From contig JBBPEB010000006.1 in the NCBI GenBank assembly GCA_039096225.1, forward strand, positions 1,296,501 through 1,360,500: 64,000 bases of DNA, written 5' to 3'. This stretch comes from Blastocystis sp. Blastoise. Its lineage: Eukaryota; Sar; Bigyra; Opalinata; Blastocystidae. Shown here in pieces: positions 1 through 13,318 of the stretch. The notes below the pieces were generated by a model that saw nothing but the letters and a program-made list of their open reading frames with translations, did no database searches and was not told the DNA's origin. The translations under genes were made by a program, and so were the position numbers. Each line of letters opens with the position of its first letter. Position 1 is the first letter of the stretch.

Positions 1-93
1 ACTTAATCGTTCTGGTAAAAAGCAACCAAGAAGATTTTTATTTATTTCTAATGATTTCTCACCAAGATTTATTCTTTCATTTAATTTTACAGG

Positions 94-144
<51 letters not shown>

Positions 145-447
145 TTCTTAATTCTTGAATTGTATTTAATGATTCTTCATTATTTTTATTTTTCTTAATT
201 ATCTAGAATTATTATATTTATTAAATGTATATACATATAATATATATATAGATACATATCCTAATTGCAGATATATATAGGTTTGAAGATCCAAATCTTT
301 TACAAGTAGTGGGTTAGTAATAATCTATAAATTAAAATTAAAATAAATATGATTATTATTTAAATATATACATGTTTAGTATAGTTTGTATCCGAGTTCA
401 AAATTAAATTACACAAATTATTCATAAAATCCTGTATATATATATTA

Positions 448-507
<60 letters not shown>

Positions 508-874
508 GATTTTAAATATACTTCATTATCATCAAGATTTATTTTGTATTGCTTCAAAAAATTATATATTTCTGATCTTATCTATTGAGTATATATATAT
601 ATAAATCAAAAAATATTATTTTAAAATATATTTATACTTCTTCATCTATTTCATTATTATTCTTAATTATATTTTGAATATCTATATATCGTATGAATTA
701 TAATAATAATAATGCATTTAATATATAAACAATTATTACTTGATAATGTATATAGAAATGTTTTGAGTTCTTCTGAACTTATTAGAATTTCTTCATCATC
801 TTCTTCTTCATTATTTTTAATTGCTAGTGGTATATAGTCTATTTTATTCTTATTTGATATAATTTTCCCATTAT

Positions 875-960
<86 letters not shown>

Positions 961-1796
961 GTGAGTCTATATCAATTACATTATCTTGAATTTCGTCATT
1001 ATTCTTGTTAGAATTGAATTTATAAGATTGATTATTATTTATCTTAATAGAATCATATTCTTTATTATCTATAGATTTCTTTTTTATTTTTATATTTTTA
1101 TGTAGAATCGGTGAAAGAAATGATGCTTCAATAGGAAATTCATGACAAGCAGGTAATTGTTTATTTGTAGAATTGCGATTACATTGATTATTTAAATTAT
1201 TATTAGATATAGAAGATTTAATAGAATTATTAGAAATTAATATAGGTGGAGAAGGAGATGAATGAAAATTATTGATAGATGAATTATTATTATGATTATT
1301 ATTAAAAATTGATATAGGTGGAGAAGGAAATGAATGAAATTTATTGATAGATAAATCATTATTATTATTATTAGAAATTGATATAGGTGGAGATAGAGAT
1401 GAATGAGATTTATTGATAGATGAATTATGATTATGATTATTATTAAAAATTGATATAGGTGGAGAAGGAGATGTATGAAATTGATTAATAGATGAATTAT
1501 TATTATTATGATTATTATTAAAAATTGATATAGGTGGAGAAGGAGATGATATAGAAGATGGAGATGAATTAAATTTATTGATACATGAATTATTATTATT
1601 ATGATTATTATTAAAAATTGATATAGGTGGAGAAGGAGATGAATGAAAATTATTGATAGATGAATTATTATTATGATTATTATTAAAAATTGATATAGGT
1701 GGAGAAGGAGATGATATAGAAGGAGATGAATTAAATTGAATAGAATGAATAGAAGGAGATGAATGAAAATTATTGATAGATGAATTATTATTACGA
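1..1796 (-). CDS. Eight-exon Asn/Ser-rich gene, both ends missing
   Basis: I read one continuous frame through eight exons on the minus strand: 1796-959, 878-740, 681-638, 581-522, 431-372, 324-256, 202-143 and 96-1. Every intron is GT-AG, mostly AT repeat, and ends in TATATAG, ATACAG or similar; removing them leaves no stop. Exon 1 encodes a tandem low-complexity domain of about eight units of the type SSPSPPISIF followed by Asn/His runs. The later exons encode a charged, probably helical region with no family I recognise. There is no in-frame ATG: the reading frame runs straight into TTAGGG repeats at 1797 and reaches a stop just beyond them, so the 5' end appears lost. The 3' end lies left of the window. 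The exon structure is seen directly; expression and function are unknown. Confidence 0.6.
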
Positions 1797-1814
1797 TTAG
1801 GGTTAGGGTTAGGG
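1797..1814 (+). repeat. Interstitial telomeric repeat, 3 x TTAGGG
   Basis: Three perfect TTAGGG units lie between a truncated coding exon on the left and the subtelomere-like unit on the right. The G-rich strand reads away from the exon, which is the orientation expected if a broken end had been healed by telomere addition. The same junction sequence begins unit B at 15870. Confidence 0.9.
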
Positions 1815-4225
1815 AAAAAAAAATATAATTAGAGAGTAAGTTAATTAATGTTATAAAAATATATTATATTATAAATATAATTGGATAAAAAAAGATATTA
1901 TTGATTTAATTGGTAGTCTAGAATTCTAGAATTCTAGAATCTAGGATTGTAGAATTGTAGAATGAAATAAACCAATAGAATGAATTAAAAAAAATGTGAA
2001 ATAAAATTGTATTAGGGTAAAAAAGTGAATAAAAATAGTATTAGGGTAAAAAAATGGTTGAAAAAAGTGGTAATGTTTTAAAAGAAGTGTTCTGAAAATT
2101 TTATTAGGGTGAAAATAATTAATTTAATTGGTTAAAATGAATAGAATAAAATAATTGGGTATTGTAGAATTGTAGAAAAATAAAATAATTGGATAATAAA
2201 AGATATATTAAATATAATTGGTAGTCTAGAATTCTAGAATTCTAGAATCTAGGATTGTAGAATTGTAGAGTATAAAATATAAGATAATGAATTTGATTGG
2301 TAGTGTAGGATTCTAGAATTCTAGATTCTGGAATTGTAGAATTGTAGGATAATGAAAATGATTGGTAGTTTACAATTCTAGAATTCCAGAATCTAGAATT
2401 GTAGAATTGTAGGATGAAATAAGCCAATAGAATGAATTAAAATAAAAAAGTCAACCAAAATGTTATTAGGGTAAAAAAGTGGTTGACCTTTTTGAGAGGC
2501 TTTAATATTTTACTTTACTTTTTTTGTTTCTTTTTATAGTTATAATGGTAATTCTTTTATTTTTATTTATTTAATGAATTCTATATATTTATTTTTATTT
2601 TTATAATGAAATATTATTTATATTAAATAATAAATAGACGCCATTCTTGTCTTGAGTTTGAATGTGTAGCTATTTATAGTGTTAGGATACTTGTGGTCTG
2701 TTGAAATGTGGTGTTATTCATGGATCTGTTTGAATTACTACGTTTGAAAAGGTTTAAGGTAAGAATGGGAAGATTTTAATTATGGTATATATTTTATTTT
2801 TATATTATATCATACTATATTATTGATTGTCTTATTATATAGTTGAAAGTGATGTTTATGAATGAAAATTCATAACATCACTTTTTCCCATTGTCTTTGT
2901 AGTGTCGGTTTTGGTACTTATGATGATAAACTATGTTCTAAGTTGATTTTGGATCATTTATGTTGTCTTAGTATCATTGAAATACTTTTTAAGGTATATA
3001 TTATATTAGACAATTGTGGTGATTATGTATAAATATTTTATATTATATAGTTATTTTTATATAGAAAGTATATATAGGATGAGTTGAGTGTGATTAATGA
3101 AGTATTAAGTCTTTTTTGTAAGTATTAGGTATAGAAATGATTAAAATAGGTAAAAAAAAATATAACAAAAATTCAAAAATTTCTAAACTATTCTTTCAAC
3201 TAGAGGGTGTTTCACCCATCAAATAGGTATATATTATTTATTTTATTCTATATTATTATTATATAGGTTGTGTGTGTATTGGATATATATATAATATATA
3301 ATATTAATAAAAAAAACATAATAAAAAAAGAAAAATTGATTGAATATCTTTTTTATTTTTTATTTTAAATTTAATTTTTTTATATCATAAAATAGTTTTT
3401 ATCGTATAATATGAATACAATCAATATGAATTAACATATAGATACTATTTAAATAAATAAAAGTTTAGTTCAAAGACATTTTGTAAAAAACTATGAATTC
3501 ACTCATGTTGACTTGAATAAACAAAAATGACTTTTATGAAGTTATTATAGACTAATAAACATATGTGTATGATAATAACTTGTTTTATAAACAAAATAGT
3601 TTAATAATGTTAAGAATTGTGTGTATAAAAGAATATTTTAAAAATAATTGTGACAGGGTATTGATAATTGAATGTTATATTCATTAAAAAGTTGAGTCAT
3701 GAACAGTTTGAAGATAGTTGAATGAGAGACTTTGACAAGATTTGTTTTAAATATTTTATAAAAACATGTTAAATGAATTTATAAAGTTTATTATTAATAA
3801 TAATTAAACATAATAATAACTTTAAGAAAATAATTAATAAGAATGAGAAGATAATGTTTTAGTAAAGTATAAAATAAAAAATATATATGATGACTAGAGA
3901 TCTTAATAGATATAAAAATGAATAAATAATGAATATTAGGAGTATCTAAATAATAAATAAATAAAAAGAAGAAGTTTGAAAAGAAAGATAAAGTTCTTAT
4001 TATAATTTTTCTTTTTATTCTCATTTTATCATTTTTAAATAACATATATTATTCTTTTGAATTAAAATTGATACTATTCATTGAATAATAGTCTATAGTA
4101 TACACTAGTATGACTAAAAGTTGAAAAATAGACTAAAATATTTTTTAAGAATGGATGAATTGTGTGTAAACATAGTTATGTAGTATGCTTACAGTAGTTA
4201 ACAATGTTATAGTGAATATTTATAA
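1815..4225. repeat. Subtelomere-like duplicated unit, copy A (uninterrupted)
   Basis: After the telomeric repeats comes a unit that recurs at 15893-17123 plus 37498-38694. It contains several TATTAGGGTAAAAAAG-type motifs, four palindromic blocks built from TCTAGAAT (near 1916-1960, 2160-2260, 2305-2350 and 2370-2420), a short spliced ORF at 2720, and a closely matching stretch at about 3430-4225. Copy A lacks both the MULE and the provirus found in copy B and so shows the pre-insertion arrangement. The rest of the unit appears non-coding. Confidence 0.8.
2720..2875 (+). CDS. Short spliced ORF in unit A, possibly non-coding RNA
   Basis: An ATG opens MDLFELLRLKRFK at 2720-2758, followed by GTAAGA and an intron to TATATAG at 2842, then ten more codons and a stop at 2875. 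The first exon and splice donor are conserved in copy B at 16799, but the second exon differs completely. In both copies the second exon forms a hairpin, here about 2846-2882, with a single bulge. The conserved structure with non-conserved peptide makes a structured RNA at least as likely as a 23-residue peptide. No function is recognised. Confidence 0.3.
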
Positions 4226-4551
4226 TTGAAAACATATAATAAATTAGTTTATTTTATATAATAATTTTATAATTACAAAAGTAAAAGTGTAAATATTGAG
4301 ATATCAAGATGATATTTGTAATAAGAATTGAAAATAACTAAAGAAAATATTATAAATATTAATTAGAAGACTATATTACTATTTGAATATTTGTTTACAA
4401 TTTTTATAAAAACCAATTAGATACTTGATGATAAACTAACTGAATATGTCTATATATATATATAATAATAAAATATATTTGATTATTTTGAGCTGATAGA
4501 TAGTTCAATTCTATATATAGAATAATAATTATATATTAAAAGAATATAATA
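4226..4551. other. AT-rich spacer, nothing recognised
   Basis: AT-rich sequence continuing from unit A with no open reading frame, repeat or RNA that I can support. It is the stretch replaced in copy B by the GC-rich hairpin and the provirus. Confidence 0.5.
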
Positions 4552-4612
4552 ATTTAAGTCAGGAATTGAACCTGATATAAATATATATTCTATCCATTTA
4601 TAGAACTTAAAT
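4552..4612 (-). ncRNA. tRNA-like cloverleaf element 1
   Basis: On the minus strand the ends ATTTAAG and CTTAAAT form a perfect 7-bp acceptor-like stem. A 4-bp D-like stem (CTAT/ATAG) has loop AAATGG, and a T-arm TCAGG-TTCAATT-CCTGA is a perfect 5-bp stem with a canonical T loop and B box. The central arm is a short AT sequence. It is shorter than a real tRNA and lacks a clear anticodon arm, so it is a tRNA-derived or tRNA-like element rather than a functional tRNA. Confidence 0.55.
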
Positions 4613-4748
4613 ATTTAAATAATAATATATTTTAATATATTGAATTCATCTTCTATATATATATATATATAAAATAGAATTACAATACAAAAATTAATTA
4701 TAAAAAAACTATAAATAAAATATAAAATATAATATAATAAAATGAAAG

Positions 4749-4768
4749 ATTTAAGCCAGGAGTTGAAC

Positions 4769-4828
<60 letters not shown>

Positions 4829-4848
4829 ATCCATTATGGAGCTTAAAT
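4749..4848 (-). ncRNA. tRNA-like cloverleaf element 2 with (TA)n expansion
   Basis: Same architecture as element 1 on the minus strand: ATTTAAG/CTTAAAT acceptor-like stem, a D-like arm with ATGG in the loop, and a T-arm CAGG-TTCAACT-CCTG. Where the anticodon arm would be there is about 55 bp of (TA)n, which could itself fold back. It lies about 135 bp from element 1, in tandem. Confidence 0.5.
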
Positions 4849-4859
4849 ACGATAAATAA

Positions 4860-5389
4860 GAGTATTTATAAGTGAATAGCAGAATATATATATATAGAAT
4901 AATATAAAATATATATATATACAGAATAATATAAAAAATATATATATATATATGAATAATACACAATATATATATAGAATAATACACAATATATATAAAC
5001 AGAAAAATATACAATATATATAAACAAAAATATATAGCCAATATGATTAAGAAGAATCCCAAAGCAGTCAATACAGACTGAAAAGACACACATATAGAGG
5101 GAATCATTATAATTAAAAAAGAGTAGGAAAACACTATAATATATATATAGATAGAAATATTAATATAATATAATATAGTAAATAAACTAGTAAGCTAAAT
5201 TATTATTATTAACAAATATATATATATATATACGAAAAAAAAATCAAATAATAATCCAAAAGAACAAAACAACCACAACTAGAGGCATTAAACCTATATA
5301 TATATATATAAATTAAAAATAAAATAGTGATTATCTATAAAGTAGTATAATATACTACATAAATATAAACATATAAATATATATAAATG

Positions 5390-5422
<33 letters not shown>

Positions 5423-7700
5423 TTGAATCATAATAAGACATATATAATAAAAAAAAAATAAAAATATAATATATATATACTTAGAAAACACAGAAAATAA
5501 CTCAACTCAATTTCCAGCAGCATCAAGATACTCTCAATTATACAAAAAAGCCAAAAAGACCCCAAAGAAGAAAAGTTGCAAGACAATGGAGACACTGATT
5601 GTCTCTTTGTTTATCAATACTATAGAAATAATATATATACATATAAGATGATAATAAATATATATATATTGATTTTAAAGTAAATAAGAATAAAAAAATG
5701 ATTAAAAAAAAGAAAAAAAAAATAAATAAAAATATACAGAAAAAAGGATATTTTTTAAGAAAGAAGAGATCATTGAGTGAACACAGAAAGTTGAAAAAGG
5801 ACATCACACCAGTTTGAGTACATTTAAACCAAAGGAAAAAGGAAACAACGAACCCATCATGGGTGAATTAGCCTTTAGACTATATAAAATAATAATAAAA
5901 TTAATGGAATAAATATATAAATACCTTGCAGATTGTTTGAACATACTAACATCAACAAGAAAGGAAATGAACACAGAGAATACCCATCAGGGTTACTAAC
6001 AAGACATTCTAAATAATAATGGTATATTAAATAGATAAATAATATAGAATATATACCATTTGAAATCTTTAACTAACGACAAAAGGAATAGAGATTTTGA
6101 AGAATGGAACAACTTGAAGACCTAAGAATGAAACAACTAGGAGATATAGAGATAATGAATAGATAAAATACAGAAATAAATCAAAAAGAAAACCTTTGAA
6201 AGGTTTATAAGATAAATAAATAATGAAATTCAAATAATTATTAATAGGGACAAAAGAAAAGTGTCATTATAAATATGAATCACGATTTTATGAATGGATC
6301 TTGTTATAATTTGAATAAATTTTATGTTTTTTTTAAAACTTGTTTTTTAAAAATAGTTTTTCTTTAGATAATGTGTTTTTAAAGGTATGTATGTGTTTTT
6401 GAATGTTTATAATGAGTTAAAATGTAAACATTATTAGTAAATTTATTTTAATGAATTATTTTATAGATAAAAAAATAGTGATCTGTCACAAAGAGCTTTA
6501 ATTAAGAGTATTTATCATGGATTATGAACTTATAGAGATATTCAAAATGAAAATGAATTCAAATATCGTTTAATTATTGGTATTAGGAGATAAAAAGGTG
6601 ATGTTTATAATTGTATTTCAAATGAGTTAATAGAGTTGATATTGAGTTGATAGAGCTTATACTTGATAGAATAGAGTTGATTTTGATTTATTTATTTTTA
6701 AACAGTGAATGGATTGACAATGTTGACTTTTTATTGATTAAAGTGTTGTAAATTGTGTTTAAAATAGTATATAAAGATATAATATAAAGAAGTAAATTTC
6801 ATTATAATTATATTAATAAAAGAATATTTAAAATGTAAAACACAGATCGTTGTTTTATTCGTTTACGGTAAAAGTCAAATGAATCAGAAAAATTTTATTA
6901 AATTTCTTGATTAAAATTTTAATTTTAAAACTTTCTCTTTTATTTGTTTGCTTTAAACTACTATGTTGTTGTAATGTTTTAATCAGTTAAATATATTGAA
7001 TTTAATTAAGTGAGGATGTCCCTCTTTAATATTTAGTATATATTTTTTATATTATTTTACTTAATTGCGTTTTTTTTTTAGGAATCAGTGTTTTGAAAGA
7101 ATAAGCAAGTTACTCTAACATAAAATGACAATCCAGAACATCAAACATAAAAAGAATTATATAGTAAATACTTTTAGTATATAATTCTTTTCTAAATTAG
7201 TTTTCTTTATTTTCTTTAAATTTATTTTATAGTATTCAAATAATCACATTGACTTCAAAGTCGTTACTATGATTACTATGCGATTTATTATTATATTTTG
7301 ATGAATTGACTGTAATTCTATATTCTTTTAAATTTTTTTATATTTATATTATTATTTCATTTGTTGTTTTATAGCTATTTATTAAAGTAATTATTTATTA
7401 ATTAATTCGTATATTATAATTATCTTATTATAAGTATTTTATCTTTTGTATTTGTAATAAAATTATTTATATATATGTATTGTTTATTATTTATTATATT
7501 TATATAGGACTCTAATGAAGAAAACTACTCATATTAAAATAATTTATAAACAATAACTAAATCAAATTTATTATAATATGTATATATATTAGGAATAAAA
7601 TACAAATATATTACAACTAATATATATCTATATTATATTTTTATATTAAGAAATTTAGTAAATTAATATATATATATATATATAAATATAGATCAGTTTT
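4860..7700. other. AT-rich region without a supportable gene
   Basis: This stretch has many TA runs and several splice-like junctions (CTTGCAAG-type donors and TATATAG acceptors on the minus strand near 5880-6060), which suggests a spliced transcript. I could not join the pieces into an open frame. Short hydrophobic frames around 4880-5110 and 5540-5800 depend on alternative start codons and microsatellite sequence, so I do not call them genes. Confidence 0.4.
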
Positions 7701-8096
7701 ATATCACATAGATTATTCTATTATTATGTTAAATATGGATATAGATCTATTTGAAGAAGAAAGAAAAGAAGATAAATGAGAAAAGGGGAAGGTAATAATT
7801 ATGTTTATGAATCACCAAAATTAATATATATTGAATTTAATGATTGTATATAGATATATTATATATATACATATTAAATATATATAAATATATATAATAA
7901 TAAATAAAAGTGGAAGAGAGAAGAATTAAAATAGAAAATCGTTATAAATTCTATTCTTAGAATATAATATAATTATTATAGTTATTTTATTTGAATTTGT
8001 CTTGATTTTACTGTGATTATAATGAATATATTCAATTTATTTTAATGATATCAAACTAGAGATTCCTAATTATATCTTTAAAAGAAATAAAGAAGA

Positions 8097-8155
<59 letters not shown>

Positions 8156-8320
8156 TTTATTATTTTTATTCTATAAATATATAATATATTTATTATTATT
8201 ATTTTTTATTATTTATATGTTTTTTTTATACAGAAAAAGTTTATCTAGTATTTCCGGCTTTAATGAATTAGCAGCTAATGATAATAATTTGTATAATATT
8301 ATTAAATAAATTGATGGTGA

Positions 8321-8354
<34 letters not shown>

Positions 8355-8568
8355 TTTATTATAGTCATATAAGGTTGTTTCTTTATCTATAATATCATCT
8401 CGATGTGTTGCTTGTTCTTATAAATATATCTCAAGATAAGAAGTTACTTATTATAATCAAAGAAAACAGTATATATATATATATATATAATATAATAATA
8501 TATTTGTTTTTTTATTTATTTTTTATTTTTGATAAATATGATTCACTTATACATTACGGTGATAGTAG

Positions 8569-8602
<34 letters not shown>

Positions 8603-10155
8603 CTCAATTACTATTTTGAATCTATATCTTTATCTCTAAATTTTTAAATTGAATTTTTTTTATAAAAGTTATTAATCAACAAATATTATATATATATATA
8701 GATTTATATACATTATTATCTTCTAAGAGTTCATACCTTTCATCTTCTTGTCTTCAAGCCATTATTCTTACTCTTACAACCCTTCATATCTTCCATTTAC
8801 AGAAGGATTATATTCTTAAAGGTTTCCAATAACTTGATGTATATGAATATATTGTATAATATATATTATATATATATATTGTTTGTATAATATGTATCTA
8901 CTATATTTAATAATAATAATATATATATATATAGTACATAAATATTATATAGAGGATGATTCATCTTATTCATTTGTAGGTCCATTTGATATATTTAATA
9001 TACTTACTACCATTATAATGTATATATATATATATATTTCTAACAATAAAAATTTATAAGAATATATATATATAGAGAGAGAAAACAATTCAAATATTAA
9101 TCATTAAATAGCTATTTGAATGCTATTCTATATATATTCAATATATCCTATATTTGGTCTTTATTATTTAAAAAGGAAATATTTTTTGGAATAAATGAAT
9201 TGAATATTATGTTTGAATTGCTAGATTTGAAAATAGCTTCTATTTGATTTTTTTTATGTTAAAAAATATCTTATTAATGAATATATAGGTGTAAATATAT
9301 CGATTTATATAAAATATATAATATTATTTAAAAAAGAAAAGAAATAAATTGTTGTATATGGTTTAGAAGTGTTAAAAGAAAGATATAAACATTATTAAAT
9401 ATACTAAACTTATATATATATTGAAATATCGATTATAAATGGAAGAAGAACTATTCTATAGGTATATATATATTCTTATTATAGTTATAATTAATATATT
9501 TATTATTATTATAGTTATATATTATTTATATATATTTTATATAGTCATAAAAAATATATGCATCTTGAATATCATTATTCTATTCTCCTATTAGTGTAGT
9601 TGCTTATATTCTTCTTTTAAAAATAATTTATGAGTTTTTTTATTATTTTTTAAAAAAATTATATTATGGTTATAGAATAGTTTATGATATTAAATCATAT
9701 AATGTGATGAAACAGATTCATACTGAATTTGAAGAAATTCTTAAAGAAGAAATATTACTATTTTGTTATATATAATAAAAATAATACTATTGTATCTCCT
9801 TCTTCTATGCCATCCTCACAACAAAAAGATAAACTAAATCAAGCTTCTATTTCACATTGGAATAATACATTATTTACGCGATTATTTATGAATCGAAAAA
9901 GTCCTTCTGTGCTTTCAACTCCGAAATCTCATTCACCTATTCCACTTCGTTCAATGTCTCCTTCTATATCTCATTTTCCTTCTATTAATAATACAAATAT
10001 TTCTCCTATTACAACTATACATAGATCTTCATCTACTATTCCTTCTTCTTCATCTCATTCATTTACAGATTCTTCTAATTATTCAACACAACCTTTATCA
10101 TCTTCAACTATACCTATATCAAATGATTATACTCAATCATATTCTTCTATTCAAG

Positions 10156-10283
<128 letters not shown>

Positions 10284-10852
10284 AAAGATATGTTCTCCTT
10301 TTCTAACATATTTAAAAACATAAAATGAAGAAGATACTCAAGTTTCATAAGTAGTAATATTTCTGTGAATACTAATAATAATTCAAATAAATAATAATAA
10401 TTCAAATAACTTTATATTAACTAATAAAATAGCTATAAACCATTATAATGATTCATAAAATGAGTATATAAATAAAAATATGCCAATTCCTATGATTCCT
10501 CAAGATAAAGAATTATTTAAAAGAGAAATAGTATAAATAGAATACCTCAAAATAATCGATTTCATTCAAATAGTATATCTACAGTATATGATAATAATAT
10601 ACTATTAACAGATATAACAGAATCTTCGAAAACAAAACATTCATCATTACGTCTTCTTAGTCATTCTTCTTCTTCTTCTTCTATTCATAATTTACCTTCT
10701 ACTATATCGGATAGTTTATCTACATATATATACATAATCAGTCTGAAACTACTCATTATAATACTCCTGTTGGTCTTCTTCCTTCTTCTAAATATATTTT
10801 ATATAATATAGATTTATATTCATCTAATCCTTCTATAGATATACATTATTCA

Positions 10853-11285
<433 letters not shown>

Positions 11286-12992
11286 TAGAAATTGAAAATG
11301 AATTATCTACAAATGTGACTACTACTTCTTCTACTACTTCTAAAGCAGATTCGAATAGAATTCGAAGTGAGCTTATTCAACGTCGTATACGTTGTTTATG
11401 TATAAAGAGAATAGTTGAATGTAAAAGTTAATTTAGTAGTTATAATTATAAACCATAGAAATTATTATTATTTGATTTAGGAACTCCTTTATATGAAGTA
11501 TTACCTTATACTATATTAGGATTAAAGAAAGCACGAGTATTATTAAAATTACCTCATATAATACATTTTCTCCTTCTTTATATTATTTATATAATCTTCA
11601 ACTTTTATTATTACTTCTTTAGTTGAGTATTTATCATTAGGTATTTATTATAGTAAACAATTCCATATTAGTATTCTTAATGATATTATTACGGATATTT
11701 ATAATTTATTATGTATTAGAAGAAGAAATAATAATTTTGAAAATTAACAAAGAATGAAAGTAGAGAAGAAAATGAAATGAAAAAAGAAATAAAAAAATTA
11801 TTAATTATGATAATGATGAAATAGAAAAATTAAAATAAAATATTAAGGAAATAAAATAGTAATGATCAACGAAGAGTTATATAATATTATATATTTATTT
11901 TTTATTCATTATTATATATATAGAAGAATTAATGGATCATATATTGACTAGTAAAAATATAGTTTATATTACAATCCTTCTTGATATTATTCTATTTTAT
12001 ATATAGAGTAGGCAAAAATTTACTTATATAATTTTAGATCTGTTTTTATTGTTATATGTATATATATATATATATTATTTTATGTATTATAACGATACTA
12101 ATTATTCTATCTATTTATATAGAGAGATTTATTAGTATTATGAACTCATATATGCTATTTATTTGTGAATCCTATATGTTCTCCTAATCCTATTACTATC
12201 TCTACACTTTTTTTATTCTTGTTATTTCTTTCTTTCATTCTTATAAATACTCTTCTACTTTTATTATATTAAATAAATTGTAAATTAAGATAATATCTTC
12301 TTAAATTTATTTTAACTACTATATATTCTTAATTTCTTTATTATCTTCATCTAAAGAATATATATTTTATTATTAGCTTATTATTTATATCTTTCTCAAA
12401 AATGAATTGTAGAATTTTATGGAAGAATAATGATAATTGAAATATTAGCAATATTCTCAGAAACTTATTATTATCAAGAAGTAAATATTTTTTTATTATA
12501 TACTCTTATATATTATATAGATTGATTTATAAAATAACATATTGATTAGTTAGACTTGTAGGAGAATGGATGATATGAATTTTAGTCAAAGATGGCATGT
12601 TAATAATTGTATTAATAAGAAAGGTATATATATATATATATATATAGATTATTTACATATAGGAGGATCATCTTATTATGTGACTAATCCTATATCTATA
12701 TTCACTCTTCTATATACATATACTAAAAGATGTTTATAAGATGATATGATAAATTATAGTGTGTCATTTAACATTATTCAAAAATATTGTGAGAAAGGAG
12801 TACAATTAGTAACTACTGATAATAAAAGGTATATATTATTATTATTATTTTTTTGATATGTAGGTATTTTTTATTTATTATTCTTGCAAATAATTTTATA
12901 ATTAAATTGTATTATATATATTTATATTTATTTAAAGTCAACAAAATTATATATAAGAAATAGTAATTATAAATATATTTATTAAATATATC

Positions 12993-13027
<35 letters not shown>

Positions 13028-13032
13028 ATAAT

Positions 13033-13287
13033 TTATTTTTCTTTATTTAGGTGATATAAAAAGAATTTATTAACGTTTAATTGTTCAAGATCTAAATCTA
13101 TATTATCATAATCAAAATTCCTATATATATATATAAAAGAAACTATTGTATATATACATTTTATTTATTTTTTTAATATTTTTTTGATACATATTATATT
13201 CTTTGATAAATTGTTGAATCATTCCGAATATAAGAATTGCATTATTATTATCATAAAATTTATCACACTTTATATATAATATTTATT

Positions 13288-13318
<31 letters not shown>

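Noticed and set aside
1916-2420. TCTAGAAT palindromes in unit A as heat-shock elements
   Set aside because: The TTC and GAA triplets are in 8-bp rather than 5-bp phase (GAATTC junctions), so they do not fit heat-shock factor trimers.
4552-4848. Ordinary tRNA genes for the five cloverleaf elements
   Set aside because: Linker bases and variable loops are missing or too short, D loops are too small, and one copy has a TA array instead of an anticodon arm.
8097-8309. Frames consisting of alternating Ile-Tyr residues
   Set aside because: They are translated (AT)n microsatellites, here and at 4.8, 10.2, 30.2 and 31.2 kb.
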